From the NCBI GenBank assembly GCA_965229335.1, contig OZ245874.1, positions 6,138,001 to 6,202,000 on the forward strand: a stretch of DNA of 64,000 bases, written 5' to 3'. Shown here in pieces: positions 9,424-17,922 of the stretch (position 1 is the stretch's first letter; the number at the start of each line of letters is the position of its first letter). The DNA is from JAFKFH01 sp017307375. GTDB taxonomy: Bacteria; Pseudomonadota; Alphaproteobacteria; Ferrovibrionales; Ferrovibrionaceae. The notes under the pieces are model-generated. The model made no database searches, was not told where the DNA came from, and was given only the letters and a program-made list of their open reading frames with translations. Position numbers and translations under genes: made by a program.

Positions 9424-9546
9424 CATCCCATGATCATGTGATACTGCCGGCTGCACATCGAACATGAGCTTTCTTTCTTCAGGATTTGGGCAGAAAACCT
9501 GAGATCCGGCCGATTTTATTTGCCCGGATCATATGATCATGGGATG
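9424..9546. promoter_or_regulatory. Pair of near-identical inverted 19-bp sites in divergent promoter region
   Basis: Site 1 (9424-9442) reads CATCCCATGATCATGTGAT. Site 2 (9528-9546) is its reverse complement with one mismatch (CATCCCATGATCATATGAT on the minus strand). Each contains the palindrome ATGATCAT. They face each other 85 bp apart between the response-regulator gene (start 9329) and the large secreted-protein gene (start 9608), and site 2 ends 61 bp before the latter's ATG. The spacing and symmetry suit paired operator sites for a DNA-looping or divergently acting regulator; the adjacent LuxR-type regulator is the obvious candidate. No binding evidence exists. Confidence 0.55.
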
Positions 9547-9607
9547 CGCGGCGACCGCCGACTTTCCTAGATTGCGGGCCGACCACTGATCCGCCATCGA
9601 GGATGCC

Positions 9608-12600
9608 ATGCCGAAGACATTCCCGCCGCGCCGGCCGTCGCCGGCGGCGCTGACCGCGCTTGCCCTCCTGCTTGCAGCCGGGCCGGCCGGGGCGGCCACC
9701 CTGACGGTCACCGACTTCGGCGACGGCGCGGCGGGCACGCCCCCCGGCACGGGCAACGGCAACGCCGGCGACCTGCGCGCGCAGATGCTGGCAGCCGGGT
9801 CGGGCGACGTCATCACCTTCGCCTGCAGCGCGGCCCCCTGCACGATCACGCTGAACGGGCCGCTGCCGCCGATCAGGAACGACCTGACGATCGACGGCGG
9901 CACGCCCGGCCGGGTGGCGATCGACGGCAACAACCTCTATCGCGCTTTCTTCGTCGATACCGGCACCGTCGCGCTCAGCAATCTCACGATCCGCAACGTC
10001 AGGGCCAAGGGTGGCAACGGCGGCCAGGGCGGCGGCGGCGGCGGCGCCGGACTCGGCGCCGGGCTGTTCGTCAACGAGGCCGGGGCCACCGTGACCGTGA
10101 CCAGGGTGGCCTTCAGCAACACGACCGTCATCGGCGGCAATGGTACCGACGTCGACGTCGGTGACACCAGCAAGTACGGCGGCGGCGGCGGCGGCGGCCT
10201 CGGCGGCAACGGCGGCATGTTCGCCGGCTCCGGGACCAGCGGTCCAGGCGGCGGCGGCGGCGGGGTCCTCGGTGACGGGGCCGACGCCGTCGTCGGCCAG
10301 GCCGGGACCGGTGGCATCGGCGGTGGCGGCGGGGGCGGGGGCGGCACAAGCTTCGCAGGTTCAGGCATCGCCTATGCCGGCGACATCGGCGGCTCACCGG
10401 GCGGTATACTCACCGCCGGCGGCGGGGCCGGGGGGTTTGGCGGCGGCGGCGGCGGCGCCGGCGAAAACCCCTCGGCAAACGGCGGAAACGGCGGCTTCGG
10501 CGGCGGCGGCGGCAGCGGCGGCTATATGTACAACAGTCCTTATAAGGGCGGCGACGGGGGGCCCGGCGGCGGCGGCGGCGGCGGCGGCGGGATACATGCC
10601 GGCGCAGGCGCCGGCGGCCTGCTTGCTGCAGGGATCGGCGGCAGCAACGGCACGCCAGACATGGCCAGCGGCGGCGGCGGCGCGGCGGCCGGACCGGCGA
10701 TCTTCGTCCGCAACGGCAGCCTGACGACGGTCGAATCGACCTCGATCGGCGAAACCGCCACCGCCGGCACCGGGGGCGCGGATGGCAGCCCCGCCACAGC
10801 CAGTTCGGTCCCCGTGTTCAACTATGGCGGCAGCGTCAACCGGGCGGGCCGCCCCGGCCCTGTTGCCGACGCGCTGCCGCCCCCCAACTTCGGCCTGACG
10901 GTCAGCGCCACGGGCACCGGCGCCGGCACGGTCACCGCCTCGGCCGGCGGCATCAATTGCCCCGGTATCTGCTCGGCCAGCATTCTCTCGTTTGCCGGCG
11001 GGGCCTATACCACCGTCACCCTGACCGCCGCCGCGACCGGCGGCGCAACCTTCGCCGGCTGGTCGGGCGATTGCAGCGGCACGGCCACCACAGCCACCGT
11101 CACCATGAGCGCGGCCCGGGCCTGCGCGGCGAGCTTCACGGCCGCCGGTGGCGGTACACCGACACCAGCGCCGGCCCCGGTACCGGCAATCGCCACGCCC
11201 CCGGCGCCGGCCTTCGTCGCCGCGCCGGTGCCGGCCACGCTCAACGCCGATACCGTCGGCGCGGGGGCGGGCAGCTTCTCCTTTGCGTCGTCCTTCGCCA
11301 ACCCGGCCAGCCTCAGCTTCAATGCGACCCAGGGCGACGGCGCCCCGCTGCCGGCCTGGCTGACCTTCGATCCGGCCACCGTATCGTTCTCCTACAACGT
11401 ACCGATCCCCGCCGACCTGCCGATCCAGCCGCTGGGCGACGGCCGGGCGGCCCGCGCCGACAGCCGCGTCGCCTGGGCCAATACGGTCTATCCGCTGCTG
11501 ATCCGCGTCGCCGAGATCCCGGTCACTCTGAATGCCGCCGGTGGCGGCCAGACCTACAGCTCGACCATCCGGATGAGCTTCTATGCGCCGCGACCGACCG
11601 TTGCCGTCTCCGCCCTGTCGCTCAGCCTCGACGGTGCGCTGGCCAACGGCCGGTCGGGCCGGTCGGCGCTGTCCTTCGATGGCGGCCAGGTCGTGTTCGA
11701 GACCAATGCGACCAACCTGTTCCCGGCCGCCCCCAACGCCCAGTCCGACATCGTCCGCTACGACGCCCGCTCGGGCAATCGCGATCGCCTGAGCCAGACG
11801 GCCATCCCCGGCGGCGGCGTCGCCAATGCCGCCAACGGCGCCTCCTCCGCCCCCGCAGTGTCGGCCGACGGCCGCTTCTCGGCCTTCGCCTCCGAGGCGC
11901 CGGGCATCACCCTGATCCCCGCGCTCGGCCTGCGCCAGGTCTACCGCACCAGCCTCGGCTATCCGCGGACGGCACTGAACGGGGCCGTCACGCCCGCCCC
12001 GGATTTCGTGTCGATCACCGCCGACGGCCAGGTCGGCAACGGCCTTTCCGACAACCCGGCGCTGTCGCAGGACGGCCGTTATGCCGTATTCGAGTCCACC
12101 GCGACCAACTTCGGCCCGGGTCTCGACGGTACCCGCCAGGTCTGGCGCAAGGATCTTGTCTCCGGCGAGCTGTTGCTGGTCTCGGGCACCGCCGGTCCAG
12201 GCAACGGACCCAGCGGCACTGCCGCGATCAGCTGGGACGGCCGCTGGGTCGCCTTCCAGTCGACTGCCACCAATCTCGCCACCGGCGCGTCGGGTAGCCA
12301 GATCTATCTGAAGGATGTCGTTACCGGCAGCCTGCGGCTGATCTCGGCCGCTGGCGGCCAACCCGGAAATGCCGGGGCGACGATGCCCAGGATCGATGCC
12401 CGGGCCGGCCGCGTCGTCTTCGTCACCGCGGCGACCAATCTCGGTTTCGCCAACCTGGCCGGCAAGAGGCAGATCGCCGCCGCCGATCTCGCCACCGGCG
12501 TCATCCGCCTTGCCAGCCCCGGTATCGGCGGCCTTGCCGCGAACGGCGACAGCGACCAGCCCTCGCTGTCCGCCGACGGCCGCTTCGTCGCCTTCCGCTC

Positions 12601-13552
12601 GGCCGCCACCGATCTCGCGGCCGGGATCGCCGGTAACGGCTTCAGCCAGGTCTGGCTTCGCGATATCGACCGCGGCGCCACCGCCCTGGTCACCCAGTCA
12701 CCCGCCGGCACCGCCGGCGGCGGCAACAGCGCCAACCCAGCCCTGGCGGGTGACGGCTCGGCGCTGGCCTTCGCCTCGGACGCCCGCGACCTCGTCAACG
12801 GCAATCCGGTGGCCGGCCAGACCTATCTCGCCGCCAATCCGCTGCCCCTGCCCGAAAAGACCGGCTACTGGTACCGGCCCGGCGATGCGGCCGGTCAGGG
12901 CTGGCTGATGGAGCGCTGGGGCAATCGTTCCTATGTCGGCGGCCTGCTCTACGATGCCGAAGGGCGCGCGACCTGGGCGACCGGCTTCTGCACCGGCAGC
13001 GGCCTGACCTGCCGCGGCAACCTGGCCAACTGGTCGGGCGGCACCGCCTTCGGCGCCGCCGGCGCCGGAACGCCGACCGCCGCGGCCGGTCCCGCCTTCG
13101 GCCTGGCGACGTCGGCCGACGGCCGCACTACCGGCCTCGCGACCGGCGATGCCGCAGCCGTCACGCTCGCCCCCTTCCCCATCGGCGGCACCGCCACCAC
13201 GGCCTATGCCGGCCTGCCGGAAGCCGGATGGTGGTACGAGCCGGCGGCCGACGGCAGCGCCAACGGTTATTTCCTAGCCATCGTCACCCAGCCGCAACCG
13301 GATGGTTCGGTCGCCCAGATCGGCTATCTCTCGGTCCTGTCCTTCGACGCCGCCGGGCGGGCGGTCTGGTATGCGGCGCAGGCGAAGCTGGGCGCCGACC
13401 TCGCCTTCGCCGCCACCCTGCACGAATATGCGGCCGGCGGCGGCGGCGCGACGGCGATCGGCCAGGTCAGGCTCCTTTTCGACGGCACCGCGCGGGCCAG
13501 CATCAACCTGCCCAACGGGCGGACGGCGACCATCGTCCGCTGGCGGTTCTGA
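9608..13552 (+). CDS. Very large secreted glycine-rich protein with beta-helix-like, InlB-repeat, beta-propeller-like and C-terminal repeat regions
   Basis: 1314 residues. A signal peptide covers about residues 1-30. Residues 30-135 resemble the start of CSLREAI/parallel-beta-helix surface proteins (TLTVTDFGDGAAGTPPGTGNG, then ITLNGPLPPIRNDLTIDGG). Residues 135-350 are a polyglycine-rich tract encoded by GGC runs. About 428-512 form a divergent InlB B-repeat (GATFAGWSGDCSGTATTATV) with paired cysteines, and 515-620 an Ig/He-PIG-like stretch (PAWLTFDPATVSFSYNVP). About 675-1075 carry repeated PD40-like blades (SADGRFSAFASEA, SWDGRWVAFQSTATNL, SADGRFVAFRSAATDL). The C-terminus holds two copies of a G-W/Y-W-Y...G module (GYWYRPGDAAGQGWLMER; GWWYEPAADGSANGYFLA). 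Extracellular or cell-surface location is likely; function is unknown. Confidence 0.85.
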   Translation: MPKTFPPRRPSPAALTALALLLAAGPAGAATLTVTDFGDGAAGTPPGTGNGNAGDLRAQMLAAGSGDVITFACSAAPCTITLNGPLPPIRNDLTIDGGTPGRVAIDGNNLYRAFFVDTGTVALSNLTIRNVRAKGGNGGQGGGGGGAGLGAGLFVNEAGATVTVTRVAFSNTTVIGGNGTDVDVGDTSKYGGGGGGGLGGNGGMFAGSGTSGPGGGGGGVLGDGADAVVGQAGTGGIGGGGGGGGGTSFAGSGIAYAGDIGGSPGGILTAGGGAGGFGGGGGGAGENPSANGGNGGFGGGGGSGGYMYNSPYKGGDGGPGGGGGGGGGIHAGAGAGGLLAAGIGGSNGTPDMASGGGGAAAGPAIFVRNGSLTTVESTSIGETATAGTGGADGSPATASSVPVFNYGGSVNRAGRPGPVADALPPPNFGLTVSATGTGAGTVTASAGGINCPGICSASILSFAGGAYTTVTLTAAATGGATFAGWSGDCSGTATTATVTMSAARACAASFTAAGGGTPTPAPAPVPAIATPPAPAFVAAPVPATLNADTVGAGAGSFSFASSFANPASLSFNATQGDGAPLPAWLTFDPATVSFSYNVPIPADLPIQPLGDGRAARADSRVAWANTVYPLLIRVAEIPVTLNAAGGGQTYSSTIRMSFYAPRPTVAVSALSLSLDGALANGRSGRSALSFDGGQVVFETNATNLFPAAPNAQSDIVRYDARSGNRDRLSQTAIPGGGVANAANGASSAPAVSADGRFSAFASEAPGITLIPALGLRQVYRTSLGYPRTALNGAVTPAPDFVSITADGQVGNGLSDNPALSQDGRYAVFESTATNFGPGLDGTRQVWRKDLVSGELLLVSGTAGPGNGPSGTAAISWDGRWVAFQSTATNLATGASGSQIYLKDVVTGSLRLISAAGGQPGNAGATMPRIDARAGRVVFVTAATNLGFANLAGKRQIAAADLATGVIRLASPGIGGLAANGDSDQPSLSADGRFVAFRSAATDLAAGIAGNGFSQVWLRDIDRGATALVTQSPAGTAGGGNSANPALAGDGSALAFASDARDLVNGNPVAGQTYLAANPLPLPEKTGYWYRPGDAAGQGWLMERWGNRSYVGGLLYDAEGRATWATGFCTGSGLTCRGNLANWSGGTAFGAAGAGTPTAAAGPAFGLATSADGRTTGLATGDAAAVTLAPFPIGGTATTAYAGLPEAGWWYEPAADGSANGYFLAIVTQPQPDGSVAQIGYLSVLSFDAAGRAVWYAAQAKLGADLAFAATLHEYAAGGGGATAIGQVRLLFDGTARASINLPNGRTATIVRWRF

Positions 13553-13573
13553 GGGACGGCCGAGGCGGCGCGC

Positions 13574-14410
13574 CTATCGGCGCGACGCGAAGGCGGTGCG
13601 GCTTACCGTCTCTGCCTCTGCAATGAAGCCGACGAACATGTCGTCGATCATGGTCTTCACCTTCGCCGGGGCCCGAGCGGGTGTTCCGGCATCATAGGGC
13701 GGATCAGGCGCATATTCCGCGATGAGCTGCACCGCCTCGGCATACTCCGGGTCCCGCAGCTGGCCGACCAGGAACAGGCCGAAATCGATACCGGCGGTCA
13801 CCCCGCCGCCGGTGATCCGGTTGCGGTCGCGCACCACGCGGGCGTCGACCGGACGGGCGCCGAAGATCGGCAGCAGCGGTCGCGCCGCCCAATGCGAGGT
13901 CGCCTCGTAGCCGTCGAGCAGGCCGGCCGCCCCCAGCAGCAGCGAACCGGTACAGACCGAGGTGACATGTTTCGCCCTGCCACCGCGATCGCGCAGGAAC
14001 CGCATCGTTGCCTCGTCCTGCATCGCCGCCAGTGTGCCGCTGGTACCGCCCGGCACGCAGATGACGTCGAGATCCGCAGGACACTGCTCGAAGGTCTTCG
14101 TCGGAGAGACGATCAGCCCGGCGTCGCTGACCACCGGGTCCAGGGTCTTGGCGACCATATGCACCGTCGCCCCCATCAGGCTGGTCAGCATATGATGTGG
14201 CCCCACCATGTCCAGGGCGGTGAACTGCGGGTAGATCAGGAACGCGATCTGCTCGCTACCCATCCAGTGCGCCGGCATCGACGACATGTCGTGATCGGCA
14301 TGGTTCTGCACCGTGCCCGATGTCGCCTGGGCCTGGGCCCGATCGATCGCCGAGGTCGTCGTCAGTGCCGCAGCCGCAGTGATGGCAAAGTCGCGTCTTG
14401 TCATCGACAT
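13574..14410 (-). CDS. Tat-exported DJ-1/PfpI protein, isonitrile-hydratase-like (module A)
   Basis: About 278 residues. The N-terminus MSMTRRDFAITAAAALTTTSAI is a twin-arginine-like signal, so the protein should be periplasmic. A His/Met/Asp-rich stretch (about residues 36-50, NHADHDMSSMPAHWM) resembles copper-binding segments. The DJ-1/PfpI fold follows, with Asp67 in FTALDMVGP and nucleophile Cys153 in VTSVCTGSLLLGAAGLLDG. In the isonitrile hydratase family the equivalent Asp, Cys and following Thr are catalytic. The ATG at 14410 is preceded by GAGGGAACGAAG; an upstream in-frame start is less likely. It follows the TonB receptor gene by 10 bp. A second copy lies at 26246-27019. The enzymatic activity is inferred. 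Confidence 0.82.
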   Translation of the reverse strand: MSMTRRDFAITAAAALTTTSAIDRAQAQATSGTVQNHADHDMSSMPAHWMGSEQIAFLIYPQFTALDMVGPHHMLTSLMGATVHMVAKTLDPVVSDAGLIVSPTKTFEQCPADLDVICVPGGTSGTLAAMQDEATMRFLRDRGGRAKHVTSVCTGSLLLGAAGLLDGYEATSHWAARPLLPIFGARPVDARVVRDRNRITGGGVTAGIDFGLFLVGQLRDPEYAEAVQLIAEYAPDPPYDAGTPARAPAKVKTMIDDMFVGFIAEAETVSRTAFASRR

Positions 14411-14420
14411 CTTCGTTCCC

Positions 14421-16652
14421 TCAGTTGAAGGCATAGCTGATCTGGCCATAGATCATGCGCGGTGCGCCGGGGGCGACCTGGCCGCCCAGCCAGCTGTAGG
14501 GCGTGTAGTAATTCTCGCCGGTCAGGTTCTTCGCCGTGATGGCCGCGCGGAAACCACCGCGCTCGTAACCGATCTTGGCGTCGATCGTGTAGTAGCCGCT
14601 GGTCTTCCACTGGTTCTCGTTGTCGACATACTGGCCCGATGCGGCATAGCCACCGGCCCCGATGCTCCAGCCCGGAAGGACGTCGGGGCTGAACTTGTAG
14701 TTCGCCCAGACACGGCCGGAATGGCGGGACACGAACGGCAGGGCGTTGCCGGCCGGCACCGTCTGACCGGAAAAGCCGCGGAAGGAATCGGAAAACTTGG
14801 CGTCGGTGAAGCCGTAGGAACCGAGGAAACTCCAGTTGCGGTCGGGCTGCCAGACGAGATCGGCCTCAAAACCGCGCGACTGCTGCTCGCTCAGACCGGC
14901 CTGGCCCAGTGCGATCGTCACCGGAACGTTCTTGCGCCTGATATCGAAGACCGAGACGGTGCCCGAAAGCTGGTCGTTGACGTTGGCCTTGAGGCCCGCT
15001 TCCAGCGAGGTGGAGGTTTCTGGTTCCGGCCGCGAAACCGCGGTTGTGAAGCCGGCCCAGCGCATGCCCTGGCTGTAGCTCGCATAGGCCGACAGGCCCC
15101 TCGTCAGCTCGACGACGGCGCCGACGCGGGGAAGCAGCTTGGTCTTGCTGGTCGTATAGGTCGCAGACGGTATCGACGCGTTCTCGGTATAATCGATATC
15201 GATGTTGGCGAGCCGCGCTCCGCCCAGCAGATGCACGCGACCGTAGAGCGACGACTGGATCTGCGCGTAGGCACCTTTCGTCACGTAGTCGTTGTTGAAG
15301 TCGTAGAACGGAACATATTCCATGCCGGCACTAGGGCTCGGCTTGGCATAGGGAATGGGGAACGACGGATTGTTGAGGTCAACGGTCGCCGGCGGGCATG
15401 TCAGCGGATCCAGGGTCATCAGGTAGCACATGTTGCCGAGATAGTCGGCGGTCATGAAGCCCTTGTCCTTGACCCGGCTGTAGTCGAGGCCGACCAGCAC
15501 GGTGTTACGGCTGGGCCCGGCGGCGAACTTCGCCTGCAGGTTCGGATTGATCGTGTATTCCTGCTGCTTCTGGCGGACTTCGAGGTTCTGCAGCAGCCAG
15601 GTCGAGGGCGGGAAGGCCGGCAGCGCGCCGGTGGCATCGCTGCCGAAGATGTTCTGCGCCATCTGGTCGAACTGCGACTGGCTCCACCGCGCTTTCAGGT
15701 TGGCCGACCACACCTGGTTGAACTGGCGGTCGAAGGTCGCGACGATGCCTTGCGTCTTCGAATAGCTCGGCTGAATGCCCGATGGCCCGATGAACAGGTT
15801 GCGCCGGACGCGGAAGTCGCCGATCAGCGTGCCGTCAACTGGCAATCCTTGGTAAGCCTGCTGCTCCTGGCGGGAAACATATCCCTGGATCGTCAGGCTG
15901 GTATCCAGCCGGTTGGTGAAGGTCAGCGTCGGATTGATGTTGTAGCGTTTCGACCTGACGACATCGATATAGCTGCGGTTGTCGGTATACTCGCCGGTCA
16001 GCCGGAACAGGATGGTCTTGTCGGCATTCAGCGGCTGGTTCACGTCGAAGAACGGTGCCCAGTAGCTGTAGCTGCCGAGCCTGACGCCGACTTCGGCCCG
16101 CGCCTTGTCGGTCGGCAGCTTCGAGATGACGTTGATCGTGCCGCCGAGCGGTGCGCCCGTGCCGCCGCCGTAGAGAATTGCGTTCGGCCCCTTCAGTATT
16201 TCCAGCCGTTCGACGTTGACGATGCCGTCACGGTCGCCAGCGTCGTAGAGGTTGACGAGACCGTCACGCCATTGTTCGGCCGGGAAGCCACGGATCTTGA
16301 GCGGCGTCTGGTCGGTGTTGCCGACCATCAGCGCGTCCGGCGGCTGGACGTTGCTGACATTGCGGGCCGCTTCGCTGACCGAGACGGCGAGCTGATCGTC
16401 GATCAGCTCGCGCGGGACGACCTGAATCGATTGCGGGATCTGCTCGATCGGAGTCGAGGTCTTCGTCGCGGATGTGGCGGTCAGGGCACGATAGCCCTGG
16501 ACCTCGCCGGCGGTCGTCGCGTCGATCGGCACCTGGCTGCCGTCATCCTGGACGACGACCGGCGGCAGCGTGGCCGCAGACTGGGCAAGGGCCGTCGCGG
16601 GCAGCGCGACGGCGGCGGATGCGGCAAGGGCCGCATGCAGAAGGCGTGGCAT
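14421..16652 (-). CDS. TonB-dependent siderophore-type outer-membrane receptor (module A)
   Basis: 743-residue outer-membrane receptor. A signal peptide (MPRLLHAALAASAAVALPATALAQ) is followed by a TonB-box/plug region (TSTPIEQIPQSIQVVPRELIDDQ; GNTDQTPLKIRGFPAEQWRDG; VERLEILKGPNAILYG...GTINVISK) and a beta-barrel ending in the terminal aromatic motif YGQISYAFN. The ATG at 16652 has GGAGA upstream; the frame runs further 5' but that part belongs to the preceding DUF2946 region. The plug resembles FhuE/FpvA-type receptors, and many copper-responsive receptors share this architecture. It lies between a DUF2946 gene and a PfpI gene, so copper or a metal-chelate is a plausible substrate (inference). 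Confidence 0.88.
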   Translation of the reverse strand: MPRLLHAALAASAAVALPATALAQSAATLPPVVVQDDGSQVPIDATTAGEVQGYRALTATSATKTSTPIEQIPQSIQVVPRELIDDQLAVSVSEAARNVSNVQPPDALMVGNTDQTPLKIRGFPAEQWRDGLVNLYDAGDRDGIVNVERLEILKGPNAILYGGGTGAPLGGTINVISKLPTDKARAEVGVRLGSYSYWAPFFDVNQPLNADKTILFRLTGEYTDNRSYIDVVRSKRYNINPTLTFTNRLDTSLTIQGYVSRQEQQAYQGLPVDGTLIGDFRVRRNLFIGPSGIQPSYSKTQGIVATFDRQFNQVWSANLKARWSQSQFDQMAQNIFGSDATGALPAFPPSTWLLQNLEVRQKQQEYTINPNLQAKFAAGPSRNTVLVGLDYSRVKDKGFMTADYLGNMCYLMTLDPLTCPPATVDLNNPSFPIPYAKPSPSAGMEYVPFYDFNNDYVTKGAYAQIQSSLYGRVHLLGGARLANIDIDYTENASIPSATYTTSKTKLLPRVGAVVELTRGLSAYASYSQGMRWAGFTTAVSRPEPETSTSLEAGLKANVNDQLSGTVSVFDIRRKNVPVTIALGQAGLSEQQSRGFEADLVWQPDRNWSFLGSYGFTDAKFSDSFRGFSGQTVPAGNALPFVSRHSGRVWANYKFSPDVLPGWSIGAGGYAASGQYVDNENQWKTSGYYTIDAKIGYERGGFRAAITAKNLTGENYYTPYSWLGGQVAPGAPRMIYGQISYAFN

Positions 16653-16704
16653 TGCGATGTTTCTCCGCAAGGGGGCAGAACGAGACCGAATCGGAACTGT
16701 CGGA

Positions 16705-17118
16705 TCAGGCGCTCTGCGGGGGGCCTTGCGAGGAACGGGGGCTATAGGCAAGTGTCGCGACGGCGGCCGGCAGGGCCGTGTCGATCGACAGGCGGGCGAA
16801 GGCGTTGCGCAGCAATTGCGCCGGGCTGCCCGATGCGAGAAGTGGCGCCAGCGCCGCGAAGGCACAGATGGCGCAGGCGGTGTGGACGGCATGCCCGGCA
16901 CCGGACGCCGGATCGTCGGCGTCCGGCTGGCCGGCGCCATAGCAGATGACCGACGGATCGGGCGGCAGTTCCGCCGCCATCTGCACCGCGACGATGCCGG
17001 CCAGCAGAAGCTGCAGGGCGACCAGGGGGCCGGCGGCACAAGCCGTCAGCCTCCAGAACCACCCCCGACGCGGCCGCGGTCGCTGCACGATCCCCCCATC
17101 CACTGCGCGATTGACCAT
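16705..17118 (-). CDS. DUF2946-like membrane-anchored small protein (module A)
   Basis: 137 residues. A basic N-terminus precedes one membrane helix (about residues 22-45, LTACAAGPLVALQLLLAGIVAV), then a periplasmic part with Cys and His at the spacing typical of DUF2946: VICYGAG, then HAVHTACAICAF. The family is frequently found beside TonB receptors and copper genes in proteobacteria, and the Cys/His residues suggest metal contact, but no function is established. It is the first gene of the module A operon, 52 bp before the receptor start. No strong ribosome-binding site is seen at 17118, so the start is approximate. A second DUF2946 lies at 27091-27483. Confidence 0.7.
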   Translation of the reverse strand: MVNRAVDGGIVQRPRPRRGWFWRLTACAAGPLVALQLLLAGIVAVQMAAELPPDPSVICYGAGQPDADDPASGAGHAVHTACAICAFAALAPLLASGSPAQLLRNAFARLSIDTALPAAVATLAYSPRSSQGPPQSA

Positions 17119-17184
17119 GCCGGCAGCGGCATGGCGGGTCCACCGTGATCGCGACGCGATCCTCGATATCGCTATGGCAGGCGA

Positions 17185-17922
17185 CTAATGGAGGATCTGC
17201 TGCAGGAACGAACGGGTTCGCGGATTCTGCGGACGGTCGAAGAAGTCACCTGGTGCGGCCACCTCGATGATCTCGCCGCCATCCATGAACACGACGCGGT
17301 CGGCGACGCGGCGGGCGAAGCCCATCTCGTGGGTCACGACGATCATGGTCATGCCGTCCTCGGCCAGCCCGACCATGGTGTCGAGCACCTCCTTGACCAT
17401 CTCCGGGTCCAGCGCCGAGGTCGGTTCGTCGAACAGCATCACCTTGGGCGTCATGCACAAGGCCCTGGCAATCGCGACGCGCTGCTGCTGGCCGCCGGAA
17501 AGCTGGCCGGGAAACTTCGCCGCCTGCTCGGGGATCCGCACGCGGGCCAGGAACTCCATCGCGCGGGCCTCGGCGGCACGCCGCGGCGTGCCGCGCGCCA
17601 GGATCTGGGGCAGCGCGCAGTTTTCCAGGATCGTCAGATGCGGGAACAGGTTGAAATGCTGGAACACCATGCCGACGTCACGGCGGACCGCCTCGATGTT
17701 CTTCAGGCTTTCGGTCAGTTCGACGCCGTTGACGGTGATGCGGCCGCGCTGATGCTCCTCCAGCCGGTTGATGCAGCGGATCAGGGTCGACTTGCCCGAT
17801 CCCGACGGGCCACAGATCACGATGCGCTCGCCCGCCCCGACCGACAGCGAGACGTTGCGCAGCACCTGGAACGCCGAGAACCACTTGTCGACCGCCTCGA
17901 TGCGGATGGCGGGTTCGCCCAT
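17185..17922 (-). CDS. aapP: Polar amino acid ABC transporter ATP-binding protein
   Basis: 245-residue PAAT-family ATPase. Walker A GPSGSGKSTLIRC, Q-loop MVFQHFNLFPHLT, signature LSGGQQQRVAIARAL, Walker B VMLFDEPTSALDPE and the H-loop VVTHEMGFAR are all intact. It follows aapM with a one-base overlap (TGATG) and closes the metC-aapJQMP operon. It should energise uptake through AapQ/AapM. The Aap system of rhizobia takes up a broad range of L-amino acids; here the neighbouring metC hints at sulfur amino acids (inference). Confidence 0.95.
   Translation of the reverse strand: MGEPAIRIEAVDKWFSAFQVLRNVSLSVGAGERIVICGPSGSGKSTLIRCINRLEEHQRGRITVNGVELTESLKNIEAVRRDVGMVFQHFNLFPHLTILENCALPQILARGTPRRAAEARAMEFLARVRIPEQAAKFPGQLSGGQQQRVAIARALCMTPKVMLFDEPTSALDPEMVKEVLDTMVGLAEDGMTMIVVTHEMGFARRVADRVVFMDGGEIIEVAAPGDFFDRPQNPRTRSFLQQILH

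Noticed and set aside
10180..10600. Repeated GGC-rich blocks that might suggest a CRISPR array or tandem repeat element
   Set aside because: The blocks lie inside an open reading frame as glycine codons. There are no equal-length direct repeats with unique spacers.
10394..12361. 655-codon minus-strand open frame opposite the glycine-rich secreted protein
   Set aside because: No signal, domain or ribosome-binding site; it arises from GC-rich codon bias on the complementary strand.
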